29,768 bases of DNA from DATAES01 sp036257895 (GTDB lineage: Bacteria > Actinomycetota > Acidimicrobiia > Acidimicrobiales > JACDCH01). A model generated the notes under the pieces. The model did no database searches. It was given only the letters and a program-made list of their open reading frames with translations, and had not been told where the DNA came from. The translations under genes and the position numbers were made by a program. The DNA lies in NCBI GenBank assembly GCA_036257895.1, contig DATAES010000269.1, positions 1 to 29,768 of the forward strand, in the 5' to 3' direction. Positions 8,417 through 16,767 of the stretch are shown here, in pieces (position 1 is the stretch's first letter; every line of letters starts with the position of its first letter).

Positions 8417-9609
8417 CGCAGGACGGCATCCTTGACGTTCATGAGGCGGGCGAGGTTGCCGCCCATGATCTTGCGAATCGTCTCCTCCGGCAGCCCTTCC
8501 AACTCGTTGACGTAGGTGGCGGGCTCGGCCAGTCCTTCAGGATGTGGAAAGTCGGATCCGAACAGCACGTGTTCCTCGCCGATCAGCTCGGCGAGCGCGC
8601 CGAGGTCGTCTTCCCAGAACGGGCTGATGTAGATGTTGCGCTTCACCGCCGTGACCGGGTCTTCGGCGAAGTCTTGCGGCATCTTCTTGTAGATGTCGGC
8701 CATGCTGTCGAGCAGAGGTGCGACCCATCGGCTGCCGTTCTCGATGACGGCGACCTTCAACTGCGGGAACCGCGACAGCGCGCCGTGGACGACGAGCGCG
8801 GCGACCGAGTCCTCGATCGGCCGCCAGGCCTGGATCATGCGGAACGCCTGCGGTTGGAACGGGAGCATCTCTTCGTCGGTCCCGAGCCAGTCGTTGGTGT
8901 AGGACTCGTAGCCACTGTCAGACGAGTGCATGGCGACGAGCACGTCGTGTTCGACGACCTTCTGCCAGAACGGGTCGAACTCGGGCAGGCCGAACGATCG
9001 CGAGCCGCGCACGCCGGGAACGGGTGCCGGCCGGATCAGCACGACACGAGCACCGCGCTCGACGAGCCACTCGAGCTCTTCGATCGCCCGCTCGACGATC
9101 GGCAACGAGATCACCGGGGTGGAGAAGATGCGGTCCTGGTAGTTGAAAGTCCACGTCTCGTGCATCCACTCGTTGAGCGAGTGGATGACGGCATGGATCA
9201 TCTCCGGGTCGTCCTTCATTCGCTCTTCGAGCAGGCTGGCGAGCGTCGGGAACATGAGCGCCCGGTCGATGCCCTGTTCGTCCATGAGCGCGACTCGGGC
9301 GGAGGGCTCTCGAAACGCGTCGATCGCTCGCATCGGTTCGCCGAAGATCTCCCGCCGGTTCTTCCCTTCGGGGTTGCCGCGCCGGAAGTAGTCCTCCATC
9401 GAGCCCGGCTTCGCGACCACGTCGAAGGTCGGGTTCGGGATGTACTCGCTGATCCGGCCGCGCACGACGATCTTGGTGCGCCCTCGTACATCCACGTAGT
9501 CGACGGCGTGCTTGTACCGATCCGGCAGGAACTTCGTGAACGCGTCGCGAGTTTCGTAGAGATGGTTGTCGGCGTCGAACACCGGGATGTCGAGCGTGGC
9601 CTGCGACAT
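8413..9609 (-). CDS. Amidohydrolase-family (COG2159-type) metal-dependent hydrolase or decarboxylase
   Basis: A 398-aa TIM-barrel amidohydrolase. The N-terminal metal motif D12-A-D14-N-H16 and the C-terminal FGSDFPHPEG (catalytic Asp followed by PHPEG) mark the amidohydrolase-2 family, whose members include ACMSD-type decarboxylases and hydrolases of ring-cleavage products. The ATG at 9609 was chosen because AGAGGG lies 6-8 nt upstream; the longer frame to 9687 reads through the promoter region. It is the first gene of the operon with two CoA ligases, and a palindromic operator-like site lies 21 bp upstream. In context it could hydrolyse or decarboxylate a cyclic intermediate before CoA activation; the reaction is not determined. 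Confidence 0.9.
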   Translation of the reverse strand: MSQATLDIPVFDADNHLYETRDAFTKFLPDRYKHAVDYVDVRGRTKIVVRGRISEYIPNPTFDVVAKPGSMEDYFRRGNPEGKNRREIFGEPMRAIDAFREPSARVALMDEQGIDRALMFPTLASLLEERMKDDPEMIHAVIHSLNEWMHETWTFNYQDRIFSTPVISLPIVERAIEELEWLVERGARVVLIRPAPVPGVRGSRSFGLPEFDPFWQKVVEHDVLVAMHSSDSGYESYTNDWLGTDEEMLPFQPQAFRMIQAWRPIEDSVAALVVHGALSRFPQLKVAVIENGSRWVAPLLDSMADIYKKMPQDFAEDPVTAVKRNIYISPFWEDDLGALAELIGEEHVLFGSDFPHPEGLAEPATYVNELEGLPEETIRKIMGGNLARLMNVKDAVLR

Positions 9610-9629
9610 GCGGATCCCTCTTTCGAACT

Positions 9630-9644
9630 GAGAACGACGTTCTT
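9630..9644 (-). promoter_or_regulatory. Putative operator, copy 2 (GAGAACGACGTTCTT on +)
   Basis: A 15-bp element with a perfect inverted core AGAACG-A-CGTTCT (9631-9643), 21 bp upstream of the amidohydrolase ATG. A weak promoter may precede it on the minus strand (TTGCCC at 9681-9676, 17 nt, TTACTC at 9658-9653); binding here would then block just downstream of the transcription start. It matches the consensus GAGAAYNNYRTTMTY found at three other operon heads. Confidence 0.6.
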
Positions 9645-9759
9645 CCTTGGGAGAGTAACGTTTTTGCCGCTCGCCGGGCAAGGCCACGGCAAGTCGTTTC
9701 GGCGTGCGATCTGGCCCCTATGGGGCCACCACGTCCGCAAGAATGCACGAGGGCGGCGC

Positions 9760-10713
9760 CTAGACCGAGCCGTGGAGTGAGGCGAGGTACTCGCGGGTCC
9801 GCTTGGACGAGGCGATCAGCTCGTCGCGACCGTCGCCGACCGGGACGACCCGGACGGAGATGTCGGTGGCGCCGGCGTCGGCAAAGGCCCGCAGTCGCTT
9901 CTCGATCGAAGCCTCGCTGCCCGCGGCGAGGATGTCACCGACCTGGCGGGCATCGCCGTGCTCGAGCAGGCGCTGATAGTTCGGCGACATCTCGGCCTCG
10001 GCGAGGATGCGGTTCGTGCGGGCTTCGGCGACATCGACCTCGTCGTCACGACACAGGCACACCGGCACTCCGGCGACGATGCGGGGAGCCGCCCGACCGG
10101 CTGCGCTCGCCGCCTCGGTGATCGTCGGCGCGATGTGCTCGCCGATCGACCGTTCGTCGGCCATCCACAGAATCGTCCCGTCGGTGCACTCGCCCGCCAG
10201 TCGCAGCATGATCGGCCCGAGCGCCGCGAGCAGTATCGGCGTCGGCGCGATGTCCGTGATGTCGAGCGGGTTGTGCACCCGGAACTGGTCGTTCTCGACG
10301 TCGACGATCCCGGGTCCGGCGAGGGCGCGGTCGAGCACTTCGAGGTGGGCGCGCATGGTCGCAGCGGGGCGCTCGTACGGAAGGCCGAGCATCTCGTCGA
10401 TGATCCAGTGGTGTGACACGCCCAGGCCGAGTCGCAGCCGGCCGTTGCACACCGCCTGCACGGACAGCGCTTGCTGCGCGAGCGCGATCGGGTGTCGGGG
10501 CTGCACGGGTACGACCGCGGTGCCGATCTCGATCCGGTTCGTCTCCACGGCGATGATCGCAGCCGCGGTGAGCGCATCGAAGTCGTCGGGGATCTGCGGG
10601 ATCCACACCGTGGTCAGCCCGGCGTCCTCGGCCCAACGCGCGTCCTTGCGCAATCGTTCGACCTTGGTGTCGTAACGGCCGCGTTCCGGTCCGACCATGA
10701 CGCCGATGCGCAT
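9760..10713 (-). CDS. LLM-class flavin/F420-dependent oxidoreductase
   Basis: A 317-aa luciferase-like TIM-barrel protein beginning MRIGVMVGPERG, with the family's N-terminal strand and the segment AEDAGLTTVWIPQ, then GTAVVPVQPRHPIALAQQALS and GRLRLGLGVSHH. The subfamily commonly uses F420 in actinobacteria; I cannot tell F420 from FMN here. The ATG at 10713 is preceded by GAGAGGG about 6 nt away. It follows livF by 45 bp, so it is probably the last gene of the transporter operon, and 150 bp separate it from the amidohydrolase operon downstream. A redox step on the imported compound or its CoA ester is likely; substrate unknown. Confidence 0.88.
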   Translation of the reverse strand: MRIGVMVGPERGRYDTKVERLRKDARWAEDAGLTTVWIPQIPDDFDALTAAAIIAVETNRIEIGTAVVPVQPRHPIALAQQALSVQAVCNGRLRLGLGVSHHWIIDEMLGLPYERPAATMRAHLEVLDRALAGPGIVDVENDQFRVHNPLDITDIAPTPILLAALGPIMLRLAGECTDGTILWMADERSIGEHIAPTITEAASAAGRAAPRIVAGVPVCLCRDDEVDVAEARTNRILAEAEMSPNYQRLLEHGDARQVGDILAAGSEASIEKRLRAFADAGATDISVRVVPVGDGRDELIASSKRTREYLASLHGSV

Positions 10714-10758
10714 CGAATCCCTCTCAGACCTCGATGGCCAACCAGAACGAAGGGACCA

Positions 10759-11475
10759 TCAGAAGTTCTCGGCCAGATAGGCGGCCTCGATCTTGTCCAG
10801 CTGGCCGAACACCTCACCAGACGTGCCGCTCAGGACGATTCGTCCTCGCTCCATCACATACACCCGGTCGGCGATCTGCAGCGCCTGACGGACGTGTTGT
10901 TCGACGAGGAGCACGCCGACGCCGCGCTCGTTGGCCGCGGCGCGAACCGCCGCCAAGAGGTTCGTGACGATGATCGGCGCCAGTCCGAGGGACAGCTCGT
11001 CGGCGAGGAGCAGGGTCGGATGGCGACCGAGCGCTCGCGCCAACGACAGCATCTGCTGTTCCCCTCCCGAACAGAGCCCGGCGCGGCGATTCATGACCCG
11101 TTCGAGCCCCGGGAAGAACTCGAGCGCGTCCTGCGGCAGGACGCGAGCGAGTTTGAGGTTGTCGGCCACCGACATGTCCATGATCACCGATCGTTCCTCG
11201 GTGATGAACCCCAGCCCGTTGCGGCACCGCACGTGCATCGGCGCGCGGGTCGGCCTGCCGCGGAACCAAACCTCGCCTGCGAACGGCGCCAACTCACCCG
11301 CCAGCGTGAGCAAAGTCGTCGTCTTACCGGCGCCGTTCGCACCGATGAGGGCGACGACTTCTCCGGCATCGACGCGCAAGTCGATCTCGCGGACGACGGC
11401 CATCTTGCCGTAGCCGGCCGACAGACCCTTGGCCTCGAGCAGGGTCGTGGTGGGCGCGTCCGCGACAGCCGTCAT
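10759..11475 (-). CDS. livF: Branched-chain amino acid-type ABC transporter, ATP-binding protein LivF
   Basis: A 238-aa ABC ATPase. Walker A GANGAGKT is at 45-52, the ABC signature CSGGEQQ at 135-141, Walker B LLLADE at about 155-160 followed by LSLGLAP, and the switch His in VEQH near 195-205. The short length and the LSLGLAP and ITEERSVI segments fit LivF rather than LivG. ATG at 11475 overlaps the stop of the LivHMG fusion (ATGA). Together with the fusion it forms the complete import machine: two permease domains and two ATPases. In catabolic islands this transporter class often imports aromatic or alicyclic acids rather than amino acids. Confidence 0.95.
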   Translation of the reverse strand: MTAVADAPTTTLLEAKGLSAGYGKMAVVREIDLRVDAGEVVALIGANGAGKTTTLLTLAGELAPFAGEVWFRGRPTRAPMHVRCRNGLGFITEERSVIMDMSVADNLKLARVLPQDALEFFPGLERVMNRRAGLCSGGEQQMLSLARALGRHPTLLLADELSLGLAPIIVTNLLAAVRAAANERGVGVLLVEQHVRQALQIADRVYVMERGRIVLSGTSGEVFGQLDKIEAAYLAENF

Positions 11476-14201
11476 TGCGTCACCTGCTCGACCGGCTCGG
11501 CTTGGCCCAGATACGCGTCTCGGACCGTTTGATCACCGCGAACCTCCGCAGGTGAACCGCTGGCGATGACGGCGCCGAAGTCGATCACGACGACGCGGTC
11601 GCAGGTTGACATCACAAGGTTGACGTCGTGTTCGACGAGAAGCACACCCATGTTGCGCTCGTCGGCCAGCCGCCGGATGAGGCGCGCGAGCTCGGCGCTC
11701 TCGTTCTCGTCCAGACCGGCCGCGGGTTCGTCGAGCAGCACCACCGACGGGCCGGACGCGACCGTTCTTGCGATACCGACGAGACGGCGACGGCCATACG
11801 GGAGCTCCTCGGGCGTCTGGTCCAGATGGCGCTCGAGGTCGAACTCGTGCACTGCCGCGACCGCGGTCGAGGGCAGCGCGTGGCGACCGGGCCAGAACAG
11901 GTCCGTCACCCACGAGGCACGCGAGGAGCCCTGGTCGCTTCCGGCACGGATGTTCTCCTCGACACTGACGTCTTCGAACAACTCGAGGGACTGGAACGAG
12001 CGCCGCAGCCCGAGCCGAGCGCGTCCCGTCGCGCTCAAGCGATCGATGCGGCGACCATCGAGCGAGATCGCTCCGCGGGTGGCTCCCACGAAGCCGGTCA
12101 CCGCGTCGATGAGGGTCGTCTTGCCCGCCCCGTTGGGTCCGATCAATCCGACCACCTCGCCGGGTCGGACCTCCAACGACACATCGTCGACCGCCATCAC
12201 CGAACCGAAGCGGACGGTGAGGCCGACGATTGAAAGCGTCGCGCCCGACACCGGCTCGACCTCGGCGGGCGGGAGCGGCGGGTGCTCTCGTGGTCGAGCG
12301 GCGAGACGGAGCTTCTCCCACATTCGACGGTTGTGGGTGACGACATCAGCGATGCCGTTCTGGTGGACGATGAGGATGACGAAGACCAGCAGTGACCCGA
12401 TGATGAGGTCCCATTGGTCCTCGAGGTTGACGACGTCCACGATGACCTTCGTGCCGATGCCCCCGACCGCGTTCAGCGCTCCGAAGGCGGCGCCGAGCAC
12501 GTAGCCGAGTCCGCCGATCACGGCGAGCCCGACGCTGTTGATCGACGCGAACACGTTGAAGTCGTCGTACTTGATGACCTGACCCTTGAAGCCGACCAGG
12601 ACGCCGGCGACGGCGGCAAGACCCGCCGAGACCGCGAACGCATACATCTTGACGCCGAACACGGAGATGCCGAGCGAGGCCGCGGCCCGCTCGTTCGCCC
12701 GCACTGCGATGAGCCTCCGGCCGGTCCGTGATCGGCGAAGGTTGGCGACGAGCAGCGCGAGGAAGACGAAGCACACCAGACTCACTGCTGCCCACGCGTG
12801 CGGATGGTTGAACGCATCGACGCGGAGTCCGAACAACTTCACGCGCCCGATCCGAGTGCCGCCGTCCAGTCGTGTGCCGAGGTACGTCGGGTTCGCGAAC
12901 ACGACCTCGGACACGAGGAAACCCAGGCCGAGCGTGACGACCGCGAGGTTCACGCCTCGAGTTCGCAGTGCGGGAATGGCAAAGACGAGGCCAACGGGAA
13001 TCGTGAGGAGCACGCCGAGCAGGATGGACAACTCGACCCCGAGGCCGGCGTGCACGAACCGGCCGGCGATGAGCGCGCCGATGCCGGCCAGCGCCCACTG
13101 CGCGAGCGAGATCTGACCTGCGTACCCCGTCAGTACGACGATCGATAGGAGCATGACGGCGCTGGCCAACGAGATGTACGTGGCCTGGGCCCAGCCCTCG
13201 TCCATCACACCGAACAGCAGCACGAGCACGATCGCTGACGTGATGAGGACGCCTCGGACGTTGACGTTGCCGCTGCCGAGTTTCGGCAACCGCACCGACA
13301 CGTGCGACCGCAGCGGCAGCCCTCGGCCGCTCACCACGACCAGGATGAAGATCGCGAGGAAGGCCGGCATGCGGTTGAGACCGGAGATCTGGTCCTGCCG
13401 GAAGAAGCTGGTGATGTCGCCGCCGTACAGCGTGGCCATCGCCTCACCCACACCGATGATCACGCCGCCGAGCAGGGTCAACGGGAACGACCGGAAGCCG
13501 CCCAGCAGGGCCGCACCGAGCCCGGCCACGGTCACCACCACCGTGAAGGTGGTCGCCGAGAGCCCGGTGAGCGGCGCGGCGAGCACCGCCGCGAGACCCC
13601 CGAGCGCGCCGCCGATCGTCCAGGTGAGCGCGGCGAGACGGTTCGGTGACCAGCCGAGGGTCTGTACGGCCCGCTCGTTCTGCGCGCTGGCGCTGATCGC
13701 GAGACCCACGCGGGTGTAACGAGTCCAGGCCCAGAGCGCGACCGTCACGACGACCGTGATCGCCACGAGGTAGATCCGCTCCTCCTGGACCCTGATGCCT
13801 CCCCAGGTGAACACCTCGTGCGGGAGGTACGAGGCCACCGGCTGGTTGGCCACGCCGTACCGCTTCGCGACGACGGCTTGGAGGAGACCGAGCAGGCCGA
13901 TCGTCGCGATCACCCGTACGATCGCCGCCGCGTTCCGCAGCGTGCGGAGGACGAGCGCCTGGAACGCGAACGAGACCGCTCCCGCGGCGGCGACGGCGAC
14001 GACGAGCGCGGGTAGCGTCCCCCAGCCCTGTCCGTCCTGGAGATCGACGAACGCGATGTACGCGGCGAGCGTCCCGATGGCTCCTTGGGCGAAGTTCACG
14101 AGGCCCGACCCGCGGTAGATGAGCACCGCGCCTTGCGCGAACAAGGCATACGTGGCCCCCGCGCCCAGGCCGATGATCAAGAACTGCAGGAACGCCTGCA
14201 C
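11472..14201 (-). CDS. livHMG: Fused ABC transporter: LivH permease + LivM permease + LivG ATPase in one polypeptide
   Basis: A 909-aa uninterrupted reading frame. Residues 1-295 are a LivH permease (NFAQGAIG near 36-43, hydrophobic helices throughout). About 315-620 are a LivM permease (GYAGQISLAQ near 359-368; AVRANERAAASLGI near 499-512). About 655-905 are a LivG ATPase with Walker A GPNGAGKT (688-695), Q-loop Q737, a degenerate signature LPYGRRR (800-806), Walker B VVLLDEPAAGLD (820-831) and His858. Charged linkers join the parts. TTG at 14207 is possible, but GGGAGG lies 9 nt before the GTG at 14201, giving a normal LivH start. With the lipoprotein upstream and LivF downstream it makes a full importer. 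LivH, LivM and LivG are usually three separate genes, so the triple fusion is noteworthy. Confidence 0.95.
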   Translation of the reverse strand: MQAFLQFLIIGLGAGATYALFAQGAVLIYRGSGLVNFAQGAIGTLAAYIAFVDLQDGQGWGTLPALVVAVAAAGAVSFAFQALVLRTLRNAAAIVRVIATIGLLGLLQAVVAKRYGVANQPVASYLPHEVFTWGGIRVQEERIYLVAITVVVTVALWAWTRYTRVGLAISASAQNERAVQTLGWSPNRLAALTWTIGGALGGLAAVLAAPLTGLSATTFTVVVTVAGLGAALLGGFRSFPLTLLGGVIIGVGEAMATLYGGDITSFFRQDQISGLNRMPAFLAIFILVVVSGRGLPLRSHVSVRLPKLGSGNVNVRGVLITSAIVLVLLFGVMDEGWAQATYISLASAVMLLSIVVLTGYAGQISLAQWALAGIGALIAGRFVHAGLGVELSILLGVLLTIPVGLVFAIPALRTRGVNLAVVTLGLGFLVSEVVFANPTYLGTRLDGGTRIGRVKLFGLRVDAFNHPHAWAAVSLVCFVFLALLVANLRRSRTGRRLIAVRANERAAASLGISVFGVKMYAFAVSAGLAAVAGVLVGFKGQVIKYDDFNVFASINSVGLAVIGGLGYVLGAAFGALNAVGGIGTKVIVDVVNLEDQWDLIIGSLLVFVILIVHQNGIADVVTHNRRMWEKLRLAARPREHPPLPPAEVEPVSGATLSIVGLTVRFGSVMAVDDVSLEVRPGEVVGLIGPNGAGKTTLIDAVTGFVGATRGAISLDGRRIDRLSATGRARLGLRRSFQSLELFEDVSVEENIRAGSDQGSSRASWVTDLFWPGRHALPSTAVAAVHEFDLERHLDQTPEELPYGRRRLVGIARTVASGPSVVLLDEPAAGLDENESAELARLIRRLADERNMGVLLVEHDVNLVMSTCDRVVVIDFGAVIASGSPAEVRGDQTVRDAYLGQAEPVEQVTQ

Positions 14202-14210
14202 CGTCAACGT

Positions 14211-14216
14211 CCTCCC
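14211..14216 (-). promoter_or_regulatory. Ribosome binding site deciding the livHMG start
   Basis: GGGAGG on the minus strand, 9 nt before the GTG at 14201 but only 3 nt before the TTG at 14207. The spacing favours the GTG. Confidence 0.55.
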
Positions 14217-14246
14217 TGGAGGCGCGTCCTGGAGCCGCCGTTCACA

Positions 14247-15581
14247 TCAGCACGGTGGCGGGGCACCGAAGGGCGAACCGCACAGCACCTTGTCGAAGCT
14301 GAACTCCGACTTCTCGACGAAGTTTCCCTTGAGCCCGTTCGCGCTCGCGTTCGGGTCCCACGCGTAGGAGGCCCAGTGGTTCATCCCCGCCCGCTTGAAC
14401 AGACCTGGGTGGTCGAGGTTCGGCGTCCAGTTCTCGTCGCCGAACATGCCGAGCATCGGGACGTCCTTGGCCTGTTGGAGCATCGTCGTGATGCCCTGCC
14501 GGGTGAAGGTCGTCATCTTGGCGTCGCGCATCATCTTGAGCAGCGCGTAGAGACCGATCCACGACTGCATCGGGCTCGACTTGAGGTTCTCGGTCTGGAG
14601 CGCTTCGTTCCCTGACGCCGCGAGGTCGGCTCGCAGCGCCTTGTACACCGGGAGGTCGGTCGTCGCCGGCGGGAACGCCCACAGGAGCGCCATCTTGCTA
14701 GCGAAGTCGCCCAAGTCGGACGTGCTCTTGTGCGAGAAGGTGCCCAGGCTCGCGCCGAGCTTCAGGTCTGTCTCCAACTGCTTGCCCGCGTTCACGACTT
14801 GGACGGCCTCTTGCTCGCCCAGCGACAGGCTCAAGCCTTCGACGCCCGCGTTCTGGGCGCCGAGGATGAACTGGCTGTAGTCGGTGGTGCCAGCGGGAAC
14901 CGGCGCATCGTACGGGAACGTGGCGCCCTCGTCCTTGTAGACGTCACCGAGGATGCCGACCAGGGCGGAAGCCCCAGCGAGGTCGACGCGGACGAGACCG
15001 ATCTTCTTGGCGCCCTGGTCGATGAGCGCCTGCGGCTGCAGAAGCGTGACTCCCGTGCCCGAAGCGTCCAACGGATAGGCGTTGGGGTCGCCCCAGTCGT
15101 CCTGCGCGACATTGGAAGCGACTCGAGGAATACCCGCTTTGGCCATGGCCGCCGAGACGTCGGCCTGGCCGGCGGTGCCCTGGTCGTTCACGGTCGCGAC
15201 GACACCTGCGGAGTCGATCTCCCGGACGCAGGCCACCGCTTGATCGATGTTGGCGCCGTCGTCGCAGTTGTGGACCTCGATGCACGAGCCGTTCGCACCG
15301 CCGCGTTGGTTGAACGCCTCTGCGGACGCGGTCAACGCGTCTGCCTGGTCCTTCAGCGACAGCACTGGCGATTCGAACACAGTCATCAGACCGATCGTCA
15401 GCTTGGGCTTCGCTGCGTCACACGGCCCGTCGTCCCACAGACCGACCGCGGTGTAGTCGATCTTCTCCGCCGAACTCGCGTTGCTGCCGCCGCTCGACGT
15501 AGGTTTGCTGTCGCTGCTGCACGCGCCCACGATGAGGCCAAGGGCAGAGAACACGACCAGCAATCGGGCGCCTCTGGACAT
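14247..15581 (-). CDS. Periplasmic-binding-type solute-binding lipoprotein of the Liv transporter
   Basis: A 444-aa type I periplasmic-binding protein. From the ATG at 15581 it has a short positive start (MSRGAR), a hydrophobic stretch and the lipobox LIVGAC with Cys21, followed by a Ser/Gly-rich tether (SSDSKPTSSGGSN), so it is a membrane-anchored lipoprotein. The mature part (PKLTIGLMTVFESPVLS..., then SVAxA-like and DQGTAGQADVSAAM segments) fits the branched-chain amino acid/aromatic acid receptor family. An earlier in-frame ATG at 15629 would put 16 extra residues before the signal peptide; GGGGGAG at 15592-15586 supports 15581. Several Cys pairs could form disulfides. It lies 45 bp upstream of livHMG and would deliver the island's substrate. 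Confidence 0.92.
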   Translation of the reverse strand: MSRGARLLVVFSALGLIVGACSSDSKPTSSGGSNASSAEKIDYTAVGLWDDGPCDAAKPKLTIGLMTVFESPVLSLKDQADALTASAEAFNQRGGANGSCIEVHNCDDGANIDQAVACVREIDSAGVVATVNDQGTAGQADVSAAMAKAGIPRVASNVAQDDWGDPNAYPLDASGTGVTLLQPQALIDQGAKKIGLVRVDLAGASALVGILGDVYKDEGATFPYDAPVPAGTTDYSQFILGAQNAGVEGLSLSLGEQEAVQVVNAGKQLETDLKLGASLGTFSHKSTSDLGDFASKMALLWAFPPATTDLPVYKALRADLAASGNEALQTENLKSSPMQSWIGLYALLKMMRDAKMTTFTRQGITTMLQQAKDVPMLGMFGDENWTPNLDHPGLFKRAGMNHWASYAWDPNASANGLKGNFVEKSEFSFDKVLCGSPFGAPPPC

Positions 15582-15585
15582 TCGT

Positions 15586-15592
15586 CTCCCCC
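15586..15592 (-). promoter_or_regulatory. Ribosome binding site of the solute-binding lipoprotein
   Basis: GGGGGAG on the minus strand, 4 nt before the ATG at 15581. The spacing is a little short, but no comparable site precedes the alternative ATG at 15629. Confidence 0.5.
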
Positions 15593-15670
15593 GGGTTACA
15601 GCCGTTACCGGCCGCTCGATCTCCGTCATCCAACGCCCGCTCGCGATCGCGAACGAGACCCTCGCTTTCG

Positions 15671-15685
15671 GAGAATCACATTATC
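15671..15685 (-). promoter_or_regulatory. Putative operator, copy 3 (GAGAATCACATTATC on +)
   Basis: A 15-bp match to GAGAAYNNYRTTMTY, 90 bp upstream of the lipoprotein start. Over the 16 bases starting one base earlier (15670) it is identical to copy 1 (from 4344) at 13 positions. On the minus strand the right arm reads GATAAT and CCGACA lies 15 nt further upstream, so a -35/-10 promoter overlapping the site is an equally reasonable reading. Confidence 0.45.
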
Positions 15686-15718
15686 TCACCCGTCGTGGCG
15701 TGTCGGATCGCAGCGCGC

Positions 15719-15779
15719 GGCGACGCTTTCGCTCCGCTCCGAGCGCTCGCTTCGCTCGCTGTCTCCGCGGAGTGTCGCC
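15719..15779. repeat. GC-rich imperfect inverted repeat (possible bidirectional terminator or REP-like hairpin)
   Basis: Outer arms GGCGAC (15719-15724) and GTCGCC (15774-15779) enclose further self-complementary words: CGAGCGCTCG at about 15740-15749 and CTCCGCGGAG near 15763-15772. It lies directly at the 3' end of the leftward MDR reductase gene and upstream of the lipoprotein promoter. There is no T-run, so factor-independent termination is doubtful; it could still slow or stop transcripts entering the transporter operon. Confidence 0.35.
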
Positions 15780-16762
15780 TAGCGCCTGCCGACGTCGAGG
15801 ACCACCTTGCCGATCGCCCGACCATCGGCGACGTAGTGCAGCGCACCGGCAACGTCGTCGAGCGGGAACAACGCGCCGATGTGCGCGCCTATGCGCTTCG
15901 TGGCCAACAGTTCGAGCAGTTCGCGCTCGTTGCGCGCCAGTTCGTCGGGCGCGTGCATTGCGAAGTCGATGAACTGGAAGCCGAGAACATGCACGCCCTT
16001 TAGCAGGATCAGGTTGAGCGGTATGCGCGGGATCTCGCCCGACGCGTATCCCACAGTCACGAAACGGCCACCCCACCGCAGTGATCGCAGCGCCGGTTCG
16101 GACAGGTCTCCGCCGACGGGATCGACCACCACGTCGGCGCCGTCGGGCAGCGAGCCCCGGAGCAACTCGCGCAGCGCGCCGGAACGATGGTTCACGAGGT
16201 CCGTGGCACCCAGTTGCGCGGCGGCGGCGAGCTTCTCGTCGGTCGACGCCACGGCCGTCACCGTTGCGCCGAGTACGACGGCGAGTTGTACGGCGGCGAG
16301 GCCGACACCGCCGCCGGCGCCGAGAACGATGACGTGCTCGCCCGGCTGCACCCGCGCCACTGACCTGAGCACGTGATAGGCGGTGCGGTGCGCCACGCCG
16401 AAAGCCGCCGCCTGCCGGTCGTCGACGCCGTCCGGTACGCGTGTGAGAGCGCTGCCCAGCACGACCACGTCTTCGCCAAAGGCGCCGACGAAACACGTTC
16501 CGCTGACACGGTCGCCGATGACGACTTCGTCCGCGCCGGCGCCGACCTCGGTGACCACCCCCGCGAACTCGCTGCCCGGCACGAACGGCACGGCGGCGTG
16601 CATCTGATACTTGTCGGCGACGATCAGGACGTCCGGGAAGTTGACGGCCGCAGCATGCACACGCACGCGGACTTGTCCGTCACCGAGATCAGGCGCGGGA
16701 AAGTCCTCCTCCACGTTCACGTACTCCGGTGGGCCGTACTGCCTACAGACGGCGGCTCGCAT
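15779..16762 (-). CDS. Zinc-free medium-chain reductase (NADPH:quinone oxidoreductase-like)
   Basis: A 327-aa MDR-family enzyme. The N-terminal GroES-like part has NFPDVLI and VPGSEFAGVV (about 41-70), and the Rossmann part starts with LGAGGGVGLAAVQL (147-160). There are no structural-zinc Cys clusters or catalytic Zn ligands, which places it with quinone oxidoreductases and 2-enoyl reductases. The ATG at 16762 sits 5 bp after the stop of the kinase-like gene; the longer open frame to 17767 is antisense-free read-through and lacks homology to the fold. A likely role is NADPH-dependent reduction of an alpha,beta-unsaturated carbonyl intermediate. It is the last gene of a three-gene leftward group. 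Confidence 0.9.
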   Translation of the reverse strand: MRAAVCRQYGPPEYVNVEEDFPAPDLGDGQVRVRVHAAAVNFPDVLIVADKYQMHAAVPFVPGSEFAGVVTEVGAGADEVVIGDRVSGTCFVGAFGEDVVVLGSALTRVPDGVDDRQAAAFGVAHRTAYHVLRSVARVQPGEHVIVLGAGGGVGLAAVQLAVVLGATVTAVASTDEKLAAAAQLGATDLVNHRSGALRELLRGSLPDGADVVVDPVGGDLSEPALRSLRWGGRFVTVGYASGEIPRIPLNLILLKGVHVLGFQFIDFAMHAPDELARNERELLELLATKRIGAHIGALFPLDDVAGALHYVADGRAIGKVVLDVGRR

Positions 16763-16767
16763 CCGAG

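Noticed and set aside
7133..9780. Long plus-strand open frames (460 and 412 codons) opposite the FadD3-like ligase and amidohydrolase genes.
   Set aside because: They mirror the GC-rich codon pattern of well-supported minus-strand enzymes, are rich in Arg, His, Asp and Val, and show no recognisable domain.
538..10713. Assignment as a steroid degradation cluster (KshA/KshB/FadD3).
   Set aside because: The resemblances are real, but KstD, Hsa ring-cleavage and Mce4 uptake genes are absent, and the transporter is of the Liv type; substrate left open.
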